Of a stretch of DNA of 7,270 nucleotides, positions 1 to 6,405 are shown in pieces. The stretch comes from Fidelibacterota bacterium (GTDB taxonomy: Bacteria; Fidelibacterota; UBA2242; B5-G15). The position numbers and the translations under genes were made by a program. Positions within the stretch are counted from its first letter, which is position 1. Each line of letters begins with the position of its first letter. The DNA is taken from contig QNCQ01000081.1 of NCBI GenBank assembly GCA_003645825.1, forward strand, positions 1-7,270. The letters run 5' to 3'. The notes under the pieces were generated by a model. The model was not told the origin of the DNA, ran no database searches, and worked only from the letters and a program-made list of their open reading frames with translations.

Positions 1-1371
1 CAGACGATTAATACCCTTTCCTATTATGCCGATACTAAAAATCTCCTGCTTGCAGATGTGTTAATTAGACCTGAGCTGAAGGATATATCCTCTACCGATT
101 TCGATAGCATTGATGTTCTTATAGAGAGAGGATATCTTGAGGCCAGGAAGTATTTACCTGTGATAAAGAAATGGGTTAAGAAGAGAGGGTTTTCTGGTGG
201 TGTTGAAGAACACAGGTTAGATGAAATAACCATAACAAAGATTGTTGTGAAAAATAATAAGAGCACGAAAGACTTTGTTATAAGGACTGAGTTTGGGGTA
301 AAAGAGGGAAATAAATTCAACCTGAGAGATATCAGAGAGGGTTATGAAAATCTTCTTAGCACGGGGTTGTTTAATAGCGTCTGGATATCCATTGAAAGAG
401 TTGACAAAAAGTGTGCGAGGCTTATTCTTGATGTCGAGGAAAATAGGAAGCTTCTTTTAAGTGTTGGAGCCAATTATTATTCGGAGAGAGATTCGAAAGC
501 TTTTCTAAAAGGTATTTATAACAACATTCTCGGGCTTGGATTCTACAGTGAGCTGTATGGTATAATGAGCAATTACTATAGTGAAATAGGTTTTAACGTT
601 ATCAATCCCGGGATTTTCACTTCGAATATAATCCAATTATTCCGCCTATACTATCAATATGAAAAACTGCCTTTCTACCGTTCGGGGGAGTATTTTGGAT
701 ATGGGAAATATTCGGAGGCTGCAGCTGAATTCTCCTCAGGAATGCAGGTAAAAAGAGTGGGGCTTACCTCTGTCGGTGTCCGTTATTTACGTTACAACAT
801 TCTTCGAGAGGGAGTTACTTCTCCCCAGCGTACATTTAGTGTGAGATCTGTCTTTTTTAGGATCTTCGTAGATAGTCGTGATGATATTGATCTGCCCCAG
901 AAAGGTAGGAAAAACAGTGTGGAATTTGAATACAGATTTGTGGAAAATAAGGAGAAGTTTTACCGGTTAGACATAGAATCTACGGTATATGAAACCTATA
1001 ACAAAAATACTACTTACTATACTTATCTGAGAGTTGGGATAGTATCCGGGGTTAGTTCGGTTTTTGATAAGCTGAGGCTTGGAGGAATGAGTGATCTGCC
1101 AGGATTCAAAGAGGACGAATTACTTGGACAGGTTGTTTTTTGTCTTGGGCTTGGATTCACAAGAAGATTGAAGGCTAACATTTTTTATAATGCATATTTT
1201 GCTTATGGTGACATGAAGGAGAACATTGACAGCTTTAACTGGCTTAAGGCTCGAAAAGGATTGTTGAATGGTTTTGTGTTCAAGACTCCGATAGGTCCTA
1301 TAAGAGTTGAATATGGCTGGAACTTTGGCAAGGGAAAAGCGTTATATGTGAGCGTTGGTCATAACTTTTGA
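1..1371 (+). CDS. Patatin-like phospholipase fused to POTRA and Omp85/BamA-type outer-membrane barrel, 5' partial
   Basis: The frame is open from base 1, so the gene starts left of the window and 456 C-terminal residues are visible. The GTG at 58 is an internal valine codon, not a start. The first 60 or so residues match the end of an RssA-type patatin domain, with an 'aDVLIRPEL...tDFDSIDVLIERGY' pattern. The patatin nucleophile and Asp motif lie outside. A single POTRA-like domain follows at about 229-447 (ITKIVVKNN ... LLSTGLFNSVWI). The rest is beta-strand-rich, with alternating aromatic residues. It includes GGMSDLPGF at 1081-1107, in the place of the conserved Omp85 loop-6 motif, and ends in a terminal phenylalanine (LYVSVGHNF), the usual outer-membrane barrel signature. 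The layout is that of PlpD, the type Vd secretion family, in which a lipase is tethered to or exported through its own barrel. Enzymatic activity cannot be judged from this fragment. Confidence 0.85.
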   Translation, partial: QTINTLSYYADTKNLLLADVLIRPELKDISSTDFDSIDVLIERGYLEARKYLPVIKKWVKKRGFSGGVEEHRLDEITITKIVVKNNKSTKDFVIRTEFGVKEGNKFNLRDIREGYENLLSTGLFNSVWISIERVDKKCARLILDVEENRKLLLSVGANYYSERDSKAFLKGIYNNILGLGFYSELYGIMSNYYSEIGFNVINPGIFTSNIIQLFRLYYQYEKLPFYRSGEYFGYGKYSEAAAEFSSGMQVKRVGLTSVGVRYLRYNILREGVTSPQRTFSVRSVFFRIFVDSRDDIDLPQKGRKNSVEFEYRFVENKEKFYRLDIESTVYETYNKNTTYYTYLRVGIVSGVSSVFDKLRLGGMSDLPGFKEDELLGQVVFCLGLGFTRRLKANIFYNAYFAYGDMKENIDSFNWLKARKGLLNGFVFKTPIGPIRVEYGWNFGKGKALYVSVGHNF

Positions 1372-1428
1372 TATTCGTATAGCTGAGTTGAAATAGAAGT
1401 GTTTGGTTGATTTAATTGCTTTCCATCA

Positions 1429-1453
1429 TGAATTTTCTCAGTGAGAAAATTCA
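1429..1453. repeat. Perfect inverted repeat (12 bp arms, 1 bp centre) upstream of the sigma factor gene
   Basis: TGAATTTTCTCA at 1429-1440 is the exact reverse complement of TGAGAAAATTCA at 1442-1453, with a single G at the centre. It lies 57 bp after the barrel gene stop and 86 bp before the rpoD start. As RNA it could fold into an 11 bp stem with a 3 nt loop. No T-run follows (the next bases are CAGGAGG), so it is a poor intrinsic terminator. The tight two-fold symmetry fits an operator for a dimeric regulator at least as well. Its function is inferred only. Confidence 0.55.
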
Positions 1454-1493
1454 CAGGAGGTATTGAAATTAAGAAAAGTAATTTTTAATTTCA

Positions 1494-1499
1494 TATAAT
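1494..1499 (+). promoter_or_regulatory. Candidate -10 element for the rpoD-rpsU transcript
   Basis: A perfect TATAAT sits in an AT-rich stretch 40 bp before the rpoD start codon. The best -35-like hexamer upstream is TTGAAA at 1463-1468, but the 25 bp spacer is too long for a standard sigma-70 promoter, and nothing convincing lies at 16-18 bp. A Bacteroidetes-type TAnnTTTG element is only approximately present at 1501-1507. The position fits a promoter for the sigma gene. The exact architecture is uncertain. Confidence 0.4.
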
Positions 1500-1518
1500 T
1501 TATTTTGCTTTTGAAGTA

Positions 1519-1537
1519 GGGAGGTAGAGAAAGGAGG
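1519..1537 (+). promoter_or_regulatory. Double Shine-Dalgarno region of rpoD
   Basis: Two purine-rich matches to the anti-SD sequence precede the ATG at 1540: GGGAGG at 1519-1524 and AAGGAGG at 1531-1537. The stronger one ends only 2 nt before the start codon, closer than the usual 5-9 nt, and the weaker one is 15 nt away. An in-frame TAG at 1525-1527 excludes an upstream start. The next in-frame candidate is a TTG at codon 16, but residues 1-15 look like the short N-terminal tail of this sigma class, so 1540 is kept. Confidence 0.6.
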
Positions 1538-1539
1538 AG

Positions 1540-2400
1540 ATGTCCAAGAAAGTAAAGAAAGCAAGTAACGATGCAAACAGAGCGTTGAGTAAATACCTTG
1601 AGGAAATTGGGAAGTATGAACCACTATCTCCTGAAGAGGAGATTGAGTTAGCTCAGAGAGTTAAGAAGGGGGACAGAGGGGCCCTTAAGAGATTGATTGA
1701 GGCAAATCTCAGGTTTGTAGTAAGTGTTGCGAAAGACTATCAGGGGCAGGGCTTGCCTCTGACTGATCTCATCAATGAAGGTAACCTTGGTTTGATTAAA
1801 GCTGCTGAGAGATTCGATGAAACCAGGGGGTTTAAGTTTATTTCTTACGCTGTCTGGTGGATAAGGCAGTCTATTCTTCAGGCACTGGCTGAACATTCCA
1901 GGATTGTTCGACTTCCCCTCAACAGGGTTGGTACTATAAGCAAAATTACCAAGGAAGCAGAGTTGCTTGAACAGCAATATGAAAGAAGCCCGAGGCAGGA
2001 TGAAATTGCGGATGGTCTTGATATGCAGCCCGATGAGGTTTCGGATGCAATCAGGATATCCAGAAGGCACCATTCTCTTGAAGCTCCGTTCAAGGATGGG
2101 GAGAAAAATTCTCTGATAGATGTTATCCAGGATGATACTCAGTCGCCCCCGGATAAGCCTCTTATGAATGAGTCTTTGAAACAGGAGATAAAGGATGCAT
2201 TGAACACGCTTAAAGAGAGAGAGAGAGAGGTAATAAAGATGTACTTTGGTATTGATAGAGAATATGCACTAACGCTAAACGAAATCGGAGAGGAATTCAA
2301 TCTAACAAGAGAGAGAGTAAGGCAGATAAAAGAAAAAGCTATTCGTAGATTGAGACATAAATCTCGGAGCAAAAAGTTGAGAACCTACCTTGGAGAGTAA
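1540..2400 (+). CDS. rpoD: Primary RNA polymerase sigma-70 factor, short FCB-type (RpoD/SigA)
   Basis: This is the housekeeping sigma factor, which directs RNA polymerase core to -10/-35 promoters. At 286 aa it has region 1.2 at about residues 14-48 (LSKYLEEIGKYEPLSPEEE). Region 2 spans about 49-116, with RFVVSVAKDYQGQGLPLTDL, NEGNLGLIKA and the -10-melting segment RGFKFISYAVWWIRQSI. Region 3 spans about 117-175, the region 3.2 finger is near 186-199 (NSLIDVIQDD), and region 4 with the -35-reading helix-turn-helix is at about 216-273 (LNEIGEEFNLTRERVRQIKEKAIRRLRH). Region 1.1 and the non-conserved insert of proteobacterial RpoD are absent, as in the roughly 290 aa primary sigma factors of Bacteroidetes and relatives. 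The near-consensus DNA-binding regions argue for a primary factor rather than an alternative one. The gene is followed after 28 bp by rpsU, probably in one transcript. Confidence 0.95.
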   Translation: MSKKVKKASNDANRALSKYLEEIGKYEPLSPEEEIELAQRVKKGDRGALKRLIEANLRFVVSVAKDYQGQGLPLTDLINEGNLGLIKAAERFDETRGFKFISYAVWWIRQSILQALAEHSRIVRLPLNRVGTISKITKEAELLEQQYERSPRQDEIADGLDMQPDEVSDAIRISRRHHSLEAPFKDGEKNSLIDVIQDDTQSPPDKPLMNESLKQEIKDALNTLKEREREVIKMYFGIDREYALTLNEIGEEFNLTRERVRQIKEKAIRRLRHKSRSKKLRTYLGE

Positions 2401-2428
2401 AAAAAGAAAGGAAGGTGAGTAAGAGCCT

Positions 2429-2638
2429 ATGGTAATGGTAACTGTCAATCCTGATGAACCTTTGGAAAAAGCTATTAAGAGATTTAAAAAGAAGTTTGAG
2501 AAGGCTGGTATTCTGAAGGACATTAAGAGGACTTCTTTTTATCTGAAACCGAGTGAAGAAAAGCGTATGAGGCGAGCGAAGGCGATGAAACGGTTGAGGA
2601 AAGCGCTTGCTAATCAGCAGAAAAAGAAGATCTATTAA
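2429..2638 (+). CDS. rpsU: 30S ribosomal protein S21
   Basis: This is a 69 aa, strongly basic protein matching the S21 family: a short beta start (VTVNPDEPLEKAIKRFKKKFEKAGIL), then FYLKPSEEKRMRRAKAMKR and a Lys/Arg-rich tail. S21 sits on the small-subunit platform near the anti-Shine-Dalgarno end of 16S rRNA and aids initiation on structured or SD-dependent mRNAs. Two start codons are possible, ATG at 2429 or ATG at 2435 (M3). AAGGTGA at 2412-2418 is 10 nt from the first and 16 nt from the second, favouring 2429. It lies 28 bp downstream of rpoD, with no terminator between them. In many bacteria rpsU, dnaG and rpoD form one operon. Here the order is rpoD then rpsU, and dnaG is absent from the window. 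Confidence 0.93.
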   Translation: MVMVTVNPDEPLEKAIKRFKKKFEKAGILKDIKRTSFYLKPSEEKRMRRAKAMKRLRKALANQQKKKIY

Positions 2639-2670
2639 CTGGTATTCCGTTGGATACTCTGAAGACAAAC

Positions 2671-2709
2671 ATAAAGATTACCCACTCAGGATGAGTGGGT
2701 AATCTTTAT
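2671..2709. terminator. Perfect 17 bp hairpin, probable intrinsic terminator of rpoD-rpsU
   Basis: ATAAAGATTACCCACTC at 2671-2687 is the exact reverse complement of GAGTGGGTAATCTTTAT at 2693-2709, with the loop AGGAT. The stem is GC-richer near the loop. The 3' arm ends in CTTTATTTAG, a short imperfect U-tract on the + strand, and A-rich bases flank the 5' arm. It begins 33 bp after the rpsU stop, as expected for a terminator. It also lies only 17 bp before the glmM start codon, so it would be in the leader of any transcript that enters glmM from upstream. Confidence 0.8.
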
Positions 2710-2726
2710 TTAGGAAAGAGGCGAGG

Positions 2727-4070
2727 ATGTTAAAAGAGGGGATATCGGGTATAAGAGGTTATGAAGCTGAGCTAAGCAGTGGGTTGATTACAAAGTATGT
2801 AAAGGCTTTTTTTAAACTGGTAAATCCGAAGAAAGTTGTGGTTGGTAGAGATTCTAGAAAAAGCGGAGAGAGGATAGTGGAGAACATAAATAAGGCCCTG
2901 AGGTCTTTTGGAGTTACTGTGCTTGATATTGGTATTAATCCTACTCCAACGGTTCAGGTTACAACCGAGAAAATGGGTTATGATGCAGGAATAATAGTTA
3001 CTGCCAGTCACAATCCCCTTCCATGGAATGGTTTGAAGTTTGTCGATGCTTCAGGAACTTTTTTTAACAGGGAGAAGATGTCGAAGCTTCTCGAGATTAA
3101 GGAGGATATGGACGATTCTTTGCCCGATGCATTCAAAGAGGGCGGAGTTATATATAATCCTGAAATTGCGGATGAACACAAAAAAATGGTGAAAAATTTA
3201 AGGATTGTTGACCGAGAGCTAATATCTAGGAGAGGATTTAGGGTAGTTGTCGATGCTGTAAATGGAGCCTGTTCAAAGCTTCTGCCTGATTTACTTGAGG
3301 AATTGGGTTGTGAGGTTGTTAAAATAAACTGTGACTTTAGCAAGCCTTTCTCTCGAACCCCTGAACCTTTACCTGAGAATCTCGAAGATCTGGAAAGAAG
3401 TGTAAAGGAAGAAAAGGCTGATATCGGATTTGCTGTAGATCCTGATGGGGATAGGTTAGCAATTGTTTCCGATGAAGGGAAGGCGATAGGAGAGGAATAT
3501 ACTGTGGTTTTTGCTATAGACCTTGTGCTTTCCAGGCTGGCCAAGGGTAAGAAGAAAGTCGTGGTGAATCTCTCTACAACAAAATTGGTGGATGATGTAG
3601 CTGAAAGGTATGGAGCAGAGGTTATAAGAGCTCCGGTTGGAGAGATTAATGTTGTTGATAAAATGAGGGAAACAGGTGCAGTTATAGGGGGAGAGGGTAA
3701 TGGTGGAGTCATATATCCGGAAGCTCACTATGGTCGGGATTCATTGGTAGGTGCTGTTCTGACTTTGCAGTTATTAGCAGAGAGAAATATAAGTGTTGGC
3801 CAGTATGTTAATTCAATGCCAAAGTATGTAATGTTAAAACAAAGAGTAGAGTCTGCAGGTGTCGATCTGGATAGGGTCATTAGCAAGATTGTAGATGACC
3901 TTACACCTGAGCATGTTGATTCCAGGGATGGGTTTAAACTGTCGTGGTCGAATAGGTGGGTCCACATACGACCTTCGAACACGGAGCCTATTGTGAGAAT
4001 TTACTCTGAGGCTAAAGAGAGAAGTATCGCACAGCAATTGATAGACAGAGTCAAAACTTTTTTGAGCTAA
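2727..4070 (+). CDS. glmM: Phosphohexomutase, GlmM-type (phosphoglucosamine mutase / phosphomannomutase family)
   Basis: This alpha-D-phosphohexomutase interconverts hexose 6- and 1-phosphates. The likely reaction is glucosamine-6-P to glucosamine-1-P, supplying UDP-GlcNAc for peptidoglycan and LPS. All four active-site loops are visible. The phosphoserine loop TASHNP is at residues 92-97 (Ser94), the Mg-binding DPDGDR at 238-243, the sugar-specificity loop GEGNGG at 322-327 and the phosphate-binding RPSNTEP at 415-421. The N-terminus (ISGIRG) and 447 aa length are normal for the family. The GEGNGG loop, in place of the GEQSGH of classical bacterial GlmM, matches the archaeal/Bacteroidetes GlmM-like branch. 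Substrate choice between glucosamine, mannose and glucose phosphates is therefore not certain. AGGAAAGAGG at 2712-2721 serves as ribosome-binding site 5 nt from the ATG. deoC follows 12 bp after the stop. Confidence 0.88.
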   Translation: MLKEGISGIRGYEAELSSGLITKYVKAFFKLVNPKKVVVGRDSRKSGERIVENINKALRSFGVTVLDIGINPTPTVQVTTEKMGYDAGIIVTASHNPLPWNGLKFVDASGTFFNREKMSKLLEIKEDMDDSLPDAFKEGGVIYNPEIADEHKKMVKNLRIVDRELISRRGFRVVVDAVNGACSKLLPDLLEELGCEVVKINCDFSKPFSRTPEPLPENLEDLERSVKEEKADIGFAVDPDGDRLAIVSDEGKAIGEEYTVVFAIDLVLSRLAKGKKKVVVNLSTTKLVDDVAERYGAEVIRAPVGEINVVDKMRETGAVIGGEGNGGVIYPEAHYGRDSLVGAVLTLQLLAERNISVGQYVNSMPKYVMLKQRVESAGVDLDRVISKIVDDLTPEHVDSRDGFKLSWSNRWVHIRPSNTEPIVRIYSEAKERSIAQQLIDRVKTFLS

Positions 4071-4082
4071 TGAGGTAGATTT

Positions 4083-4793
4083 ATGGGTTTAGTCCCTCAG
4101 ATTGATATTATTAATCGTATAGAAAAATACCTTGATCAAACGCTTCTTAAACCGGAAGCAACTCCACTTCAGATTGAGAAGTTTTGTAAAGAAGCAGTAT
4201 ATTACAAGTTTTATTCCATTTGTGTTAATCCCATTTATGTAAAGATGGCAAAGAAAATTTTGCGGAGTAGTGGTGTTAGAGTGACGACTGTGGTAGGATT
4301 TCCTCTTGGAGCTAGTAAAGATAGTATTAAACTGAAGGAAGCTGAGTTGGCGTTAAAAGAAGGAGCTGATGAACTGGATATGGTAATGAATATCGGTATG
4401 TTTAAGGGTCAGAATTATGATTATGTGCGAGATGAGATAAGGAAGATAAAGGAACTCTGTGGCAGAAATGTTTTAAAGGTTATTCTGGAGACATCGCTCC
4501 TGTCAGTTGGGGAACTGGTTACAGCTTGTGAAATTGCAGTAGAAGCAAACGCTGATTTTGTTAAGACATCCACTGGATTTATTGGCCATGGTGCAAAGAT
4601 TGACGATGTGACCCTTATGAAAAATACGGTGAAGAGTAGAGCAAAGGTCAAAGCTTCTGGTGGGATAAGAACTCTTACTGACGCTATAAATATGATAGAG
4701 GCAGGTGCTGATAGGATTGGGACCAGTAGCGGAGTAAATATAGTTGAAGAAGCAATAAAGCTCAGAAGTCGAAATCTATCTCAATCTTCCTGA
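4083..4793 (+). CDS. deoC: Deoxyribose-phosphate aldolase (DeoC)
   Basis: This class I aldolase cleaves 2-deoxyribose-5-phosphate to glyceraldehyde-3-phosphate and acetaldehyde in deoxynucleoside catabolism. The 236 aa TIM barrel is normal length for the short DeoC group. It starts with the family motif LDQTLLKP (residues 17-24). It has VVGFPLGAS (70-78), ELDMVMNIG with Asp99, the Schiff-base lysine Lys161 in VKTSTGF, and the second catalytic lysine Lys190 in VKASGGIRT, followed by the phosphate-binding GADRIGTSSG. GAGGT at 4072-4076 lies 6 nt before the ATG. The 12 bp gap to glmM suggests one transcript. No other deoxynucleoside catabolism gene (deoA, deoB, deoD) is nearby. The last 32 bp overlap the 3' end of the converging gene on the other strand. 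Confidence 0.95.
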   Translation: MGLVPQIDIINRIEKYLDQTLLKPEATPLQIEKFCKEAVYYKFYSICVNPIYVKMAKKILRSSGVRVTTVVGFPLGASKDSIKLKEAELALKEGADELDMVMNIGMFKGQNYDYVRDEIRKIKELCGRNVLKVILETSLLSVGELVTACEIAVEANADFVKTSTGFIGHGAKIDDVTLMKNTVKSRAKVKASGGIRTLTDAINMIEAGADRIGTSSGVNIVEEAIKLRSRNLSQSS

Positions 4794-6405
4794 ATTTTCT
4801 TATATAATTCTTAAAATTTTTATCTCTACCTACAAAAACACTTGCCGCAGCTATATAGTCGTGAATATCTTTGTCAAGTGGATTTAGAATTGCTCCATCT
4901 AACCCTGCTTGCATCGCCATTATGAGAAAAGTTCTGTTCAGCAGTTTTCTATTTGGCAGGCCAAAGGAAACGTTGCTCAGTCCTACAATTAGGGGGAGCT
5001 GGAACTCTTTTTTGACAATTTTTATCGTTTCGAGTACGTATGATGGTGCATCTGGATTTGTAGCAACTGACAGAACAGCTGGATCGATGACAATTCTGTT
5101 TTTCCCTATACCATATTCCTCGCATATTCTTACCATTTTTTCTACTATCTTGACCCTTTCAGGAGTGGTTCCTGGGAGGGTTTTATCAATAGCTAGTATA
5201 ACAACTGAGGCACCGAATTTTTTTACAATTGGTAGAATTTTCTCGTAGATCTCCTCTTTCCCATTTATACTATTAACAATTCCTTTCCCTTGATAAACTT
5301 TTAATCCATTGTCAATAGTTGAGATGTCAGTGCTATCTATGAATAAGGGATTGGGGAAATTGTTCTGTATAGTAACAATTGAGTCTGCCATAATTTCTGA
5401 TTGGTCAAGACCAGGAACTCCAAAGTTTAGATCGAGACAGTCTGCTCCACTCTCAAGCTGAGTTTTTGCTTCTTTAAGTATGAACTCTAGGTCTTTGCCT
5501 TCAATGGCATTTACCAGCTTTTTTCTATTCGTGGGATTTATGCGCTCTCCAATTATTACAAAGGGGTGGTTCTCTCCTATGAATACAGTCGAAGTCCTGC
5601 CAGTTACCGAGAAGGAGAGTTCTTTTTTGGTTTGAGCATCCAGCTTTCTGTCCCTCAGTGGAAGAATCTTTTTCCCAGTGTTGACTCTGTCGGGTGTGAA
5701 TCCGATTAACCTTGTGTTTGCATTGACCAGTTTTTCAACGCATTCGGTAATCTTGTTTTCTGTCTCATCAAAATCTATCAGAGCTGACAGGGATAACCCT
5801 CTGGGTAGATTATATTCATTAAGCATTTCGTAAAGGTTTTGCGAGGGTGCACGATGTAATATTAGTCCAGGATAGTCCACGTTGAGAGCTTCTGTAATTT
5901 CAAAGTATGCTATAGCTCTTTCCAGGATAGCTTCTTCATTTGCAAACGAAAACAGACTTGCGATTGGTAAATCCGGGAAATTCTGACGGAAGCTTATTAT
6001 TGCAACCCTCAGCTCGAAGAGGTTGTTAAATCCTGAGAAAACGATCAGTTCGGTTTCTTTGCTGAGTACGGCTCTGGAATATTTAGAGTAAAGGTCCGAA
6101 AGGTAATCGAAATTGGCTACAGAAATTGCGGGGGTATTGGAAAAAAGTTGTCTAATTACACTTCCATAAAAGACGCCTGTTTGGCCTTTTGTTAAAATGA
6201 GCTTTTTATACATTTTATTATACTTTCTGGAAATTTCCTGAATAGTGCAGGATTCCACCTCGGTTTTACTTATATCAGGATCTACAAGCACTACATTAGG
6301 ACTACTAATACCAGCAGAATTGAGAAGTTCTATGGTTTTTGGAGAAGTATCAGTTACTAAAAACATTATTCCGATGTTTTTCTTTAAGAAGGAATTAATA
6401 TGCAT
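4762..6405 (-). CDS. MetH-like protein: degenerate homocysteine-methyltransferase barrel plus pterin-binding (MeTr) domain
   Basis: The C-terminal half (about residues 280-530) is a clear pterin-binding methyltransferase barrel of the MetH/AcsE/MtgA type, which passes a methyl group between methyltetrahydrofolate and a corrinoid. Motifs are IGERINPTNRKKL (285-297), GADCLDLNFG (320-329), LFIDSTD (354-360), IVNSING (376-382), VIDPAV (439-444) and GLSNVSFGLPNRKLLN (475-490). The N-terminal 250 or so residues follow the outline of the MetH homocysteine domain (LIVFSGFNNLFELRVAI like 'LILIETMxDLxEAxAA'; CVEKLVNANTRLIGFTPDRV in place of the region ending GGCCGTTP). The zinc cysteines are not there: LIGFTPDR replaces GGCC, and LILHRAP replaces INC. 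The 547 aa chain has no corrinoid-binding DxHxxG domain. The start ATG is inside the 3' end of the upstream gene and has AAGGAG (6413-6408) 2 nt away. The fold of the N-terminal half is inference; the pterin domain is firm. Confidence 0.8.
   Translation of the reverse strand: MHINSFLKKNIGIMFLVTDTSPKTIELLNSAGISSPNVVLVDPDISKTEVESCTIQEISRKYNKMYKKLILTKGQTGVFYGSVIRQLFSNTPAISVANFDYLSDLYSKYSRAVLSKETELIVFSGFNNLFELRVAIISFRQNFPDLPIASLFSFANEEAILERAIAYFEITEALNVDYPGLILHRAPSQNLYEMLNEYNLPRGLSLSALIDFDETENKITECVEKLVNANTRLIGFTPDRVNTGKKILPLRDRKLDAQTKKELSFSVTGRTSTVFIGENHPFVIIGERINPTNRKKLVNAIEGKDLEFILKEAKTQLESGADCLDLNFGVPGLDQSEIMADSIVTIQNNFPNPLFIDSTDISTIDNGLKVYQGKGIVNSINGKEEIYEKILPIVKKFGASVVILAIDKTLPGTTPERVKIVEKMVRICEEYGIGKNRIVIDPAVLSVATNPDAPSYVLETIKIVKKEFQLPLIVGLSNVSFGLPNRKLLNRTFLIMAMQAGLDGAILNPLDKDIHDYIAAASVFVGRDKNFKNYIRKFRKIEIDFDF

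Noticed and set aside
58..60. GTG as start codon of the first gene
   Set aside because: The frame is open to base 1 and the preceding 19 codons continue the patatin-domain match, so this is an internal valine of a gene cut by the window edge.
1455..1498. AGGAGG followed by TTG and an 11-codon open frame ending in TAA
   Set aside because: It is too short to judge, uses a TTG start with 2 nt spacing, and its end coincides with the TATAAT element. Chance is the simpler explanation.
1648..2073. 141 aa minus-strand open frame opposite rpoD
   Set aside because: It lies entirely within the highly conserved sigma region 1.2 to 3 coding sequence, with no family resemblance and no plausible ribosome-binding site.
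2214..2229. Eight AG dinucleotide repeats inside rpoD, considered as a slippage site
   Set aside because: The repeat encodes the conserved Glu-Arg-rich start of sigma region 4 (LKEREREV). Length changes would break an essential gene, so coding constraint explains it.
3008..3712. Long 234 aa minus-strand open frame opposite glmM
   Set aside because: It is Ser/Thr-rich with no recognisable domain and fully opposite a gene with all its family motifs. It is a shadow frame.
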